From Marinomonas profundi (GTDB lineage Bacteria > Pseudomonadota > Gammaproteobacteria > Pseudomonadales > Marinomonadaceae), in contig NZ_CP073013.1 in the NCBI RefSeq assembly GCF_020694005.1, positions 2,614,578 to 2,678,577 on the forward strand: a stretch of 64,000 bases of DNA, read 5' to 3'. The number at the start of each line of letters is the position of its first letter. The stretch's first letter is position 1. A program made the translations under genes and the position numbers. A model generated the notes under the pieces. That model searched no databases, was not told the origin of the DNA, and worked only from the letters and a program-made list of their open reading frames with translations. This document shows, piece by piece, positions 63,157-64,000 of the stretch.

Positions 63157-63612
63157 TTACTGAGACAAGGTGTCTAGGGTTTTGAGTAACCAATCCAGTT
63201 CTTGGTCGCTGTCTAGGCGCGCCGCCATGACTTTTTCGTGTTCCATGACGCGTTCCGTGAGGTTTTGGAAAAAAGTTTTACCCTGTTTGGTCATAAAGAG
63301 GGCGTAAGAGCGGCGATCATTAATCGCTGGGCGGCGCTCAAGAATGTCCATCTTTTCAAGCTTATCGACGGCGGCGACCATGGCGGATCTGTCGTTACCA
63401 AGGGCTTGGGCGACAGCGGTTTGAGTCAAACCAGGGTTACGTTCAACAATGGCAATAATAGCGAATAGACCAGGACTGATGCCCAAGTCGGAACAGACTT
63501 CAGAAAACTTAGTAAAAAAGTTCATTTGAGCACGACGCAGGCGATAACCAACGAGGCTGTTTAAGATGCCAAAGTCTATTGATGGGTCGGTTTTTTTTGT
63601 ATCGTCAGCCAT
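63157..63612 (-). CDS. MarR-family transcriptional regulator
   Basis: Winged-helix regulator, 151 aa, with the MarR recognition region T-Q-T-A-V-A-Q-A-L-G-N-D-R-S-A-M-V near residues 64-80 and the wing D-R-R-S-Y-A-L. The ATG at 63612 gives the usual length; the frame runs to 63729 through AT repeats that are unlikely to code. A TRAP permease gene ends upstream on the same strand, so it may respond to an organic acid (inference). Confidence 0.85.
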   Translation of the reverse strand: MADDTKKTDPSIDFGILNSLVGYRLRRAQMNFFTKFSEVCSDLGISPGLFAIIAIVERNPGLTQTAVAQALGNDRSAMVAAVDKLEKMDILERRPAINDRRSYALFMTKQGKTFFQNLTERVMEHEKVMAARLDSDQELDWLLKTLDTLSQ

Positions 63613-63683
63613 GTCTGTCTCATTTCTTGTCGAATAATTGAGTATTGTAATATAGAACGCCGCTTTGATGTACCTCAAAACGA

Positions 63684-63713
63684 TTGAATTTAAGATAATT
63701 GAATTTAAGATAA
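63684..63713. repeat. 15-bp tandem repeat upstream of the MarR gene
   Basis: Two copies of TTGAATTTAAGATAA, followed by TTGG. Lies in the likely promoter of the MarR gene and could be a doubled operator or a slippage product. Confidence 0.7.
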
Positions 63714-63730
63714 TTGGACGTTGTATCAAT

Positions 63731-63757
63731 AAAGCGTGAGCATGATGCCCACGCTTT
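63731..63757 (-). terminator. terminator of the TRAP operon
   Basis: Stem AAAGCGTG/CACGCTTT with an inner GCAT/ATGC; on the minus strand it follows the TRAP gene and is trailed by ATTGAT, with T-run on the + side. Confidence 0.6.
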
Positions 63758-63765
63758 TTGAGTGA

Positions 63766-64000
63766 CTAACCGATCAGGTGAACCAAGCCTAGGGTAATGC
63801 CTGGGAAGAGGATCAACAAGGCGACCCTGACAAAGTCAGAGATCAAGAATGGAATCACGCCTTTAAAGCACTCTTTGAGTTTTAAAGAGTCATCAAAGGA
63901 CTTGATAATAAAGACGTTCATGCCCACCGGAGGCGTGATCAACCCGACTTCCACCACAATAAGCGCGAGTATACCAAACCAAATACCCAAATCGGCTTGC
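63766..64000 (-). CDS. TRAP transporter large permease (DctM), 3' end only
   Basis: The last 78 codons of a DctM-family large permease; it continues past the window edge. G-L-I-T-P-P-V-G-M-N-V-F is the conserved DctM motif, and two hydrophobic spans follow. The binding protein and small permease, if present, lie beyond 64000. It is not the partner of the DctP at 1285-2310, which is 61 kb away, as far as can be seen. Confidence 0.88.
   Translation of the reverse strand, partial: QADLGIWFGILALIVVEVGLITPPVGMNVFIIKSFDDSLKLKECFKGVIPFLISDFVRVALLILFPGITLGLVHLIG

Overview
The window looks like a chromosome segment from a marine gammaproteobacterium of the Oceanospirillales, most like Marinomonas. 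This is inference from gene content: an ArgR/Aot/GdhB arginine block of pseudomonad type, a full KDO operon, zapA-6S RNA-fthfs synteny, prfB-lysS synteny and paired TraF-like outer-membrane proteins. I see no rRNA, tRNA, complete insertion sequence, prophage or CRISPR array.

Layout. 0-2.4 kb: an AT-rich edge with a Rieske oxygenase and an orphan TRAP binding protein. 2.4-6.1 kb: SbmA/BacA-like peptide transporter, PhzF-family isomerase and an ArgD/AstC aminotransferase. 6.1-16.4 kb: arginine/glutamate block with the 1605-aa NAD-glutamate dehydrogenase, ArgR-type AraC regulator, a four-gene arginine/ornithine ABC transporter (aotP-J-Q-M) and a PII protein. 16.5-20.4 kb: hemE, a DUF2927 lipoprotein, a Nudix hydrolase and astE. 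20.5-25 kb: an orphan ZnuA with a histidine repeat loop and a Zur-like operator, then kdsD-kdsA-kdsC-kdsB, the whole route from ribulose-5-P to CMP-KDO. 25-28.2 kb: two tandem TraF-like outer-membrane proteins. 28.2-34.5 kb: 5-formyl-THF cyclo-ligase, 6S RNA, zapA, prfB with its programmed +1 frameshift, lysS, hisC and a pirin.

34.5-48 kb: a complete erythritol-type catabolic locus. A minus-strand operon (DUF2291 protein, ATPase, permease, binding protein) diverges from kinase, dehydrogenase, isomerase and SorC repressor (eryABCD), followed by a DeoR regulator, TpiA2-like and RpiB-like isomerases (eryH, eryI) and an extra inositol-monophosphatase-family gene. Together they should import a tetritol and convert it to erythrose-4-phosphate.

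48-49.1 kb: a cobalamin riboswitch in front of a stand-alone CbiM-like permease. 49.1-53 kb: a LysR gene and an MFS transporter pushed apart by a 1.4-kb insert carrying two unrecognised small genes; a 189-bp direct repeat marks the event and leaves a LysR remnant beside the MFS gene. 53-58.1 kb: LysR plus scoA-scoB-atoB-atoE for acetoacetate/short-chain acid use. 58.3-64 kb: LpxR-like lipid A deacylase, DsbA-fold oxidoreductase, LysR, a second IMPase paralogue, D-lactate dehydrogenase, MarR regulator and the 3' end of a TRAP large permease that runs off the window.

Gene functions are from reading the protein and nucleotide sequence by eye; no database search was run.
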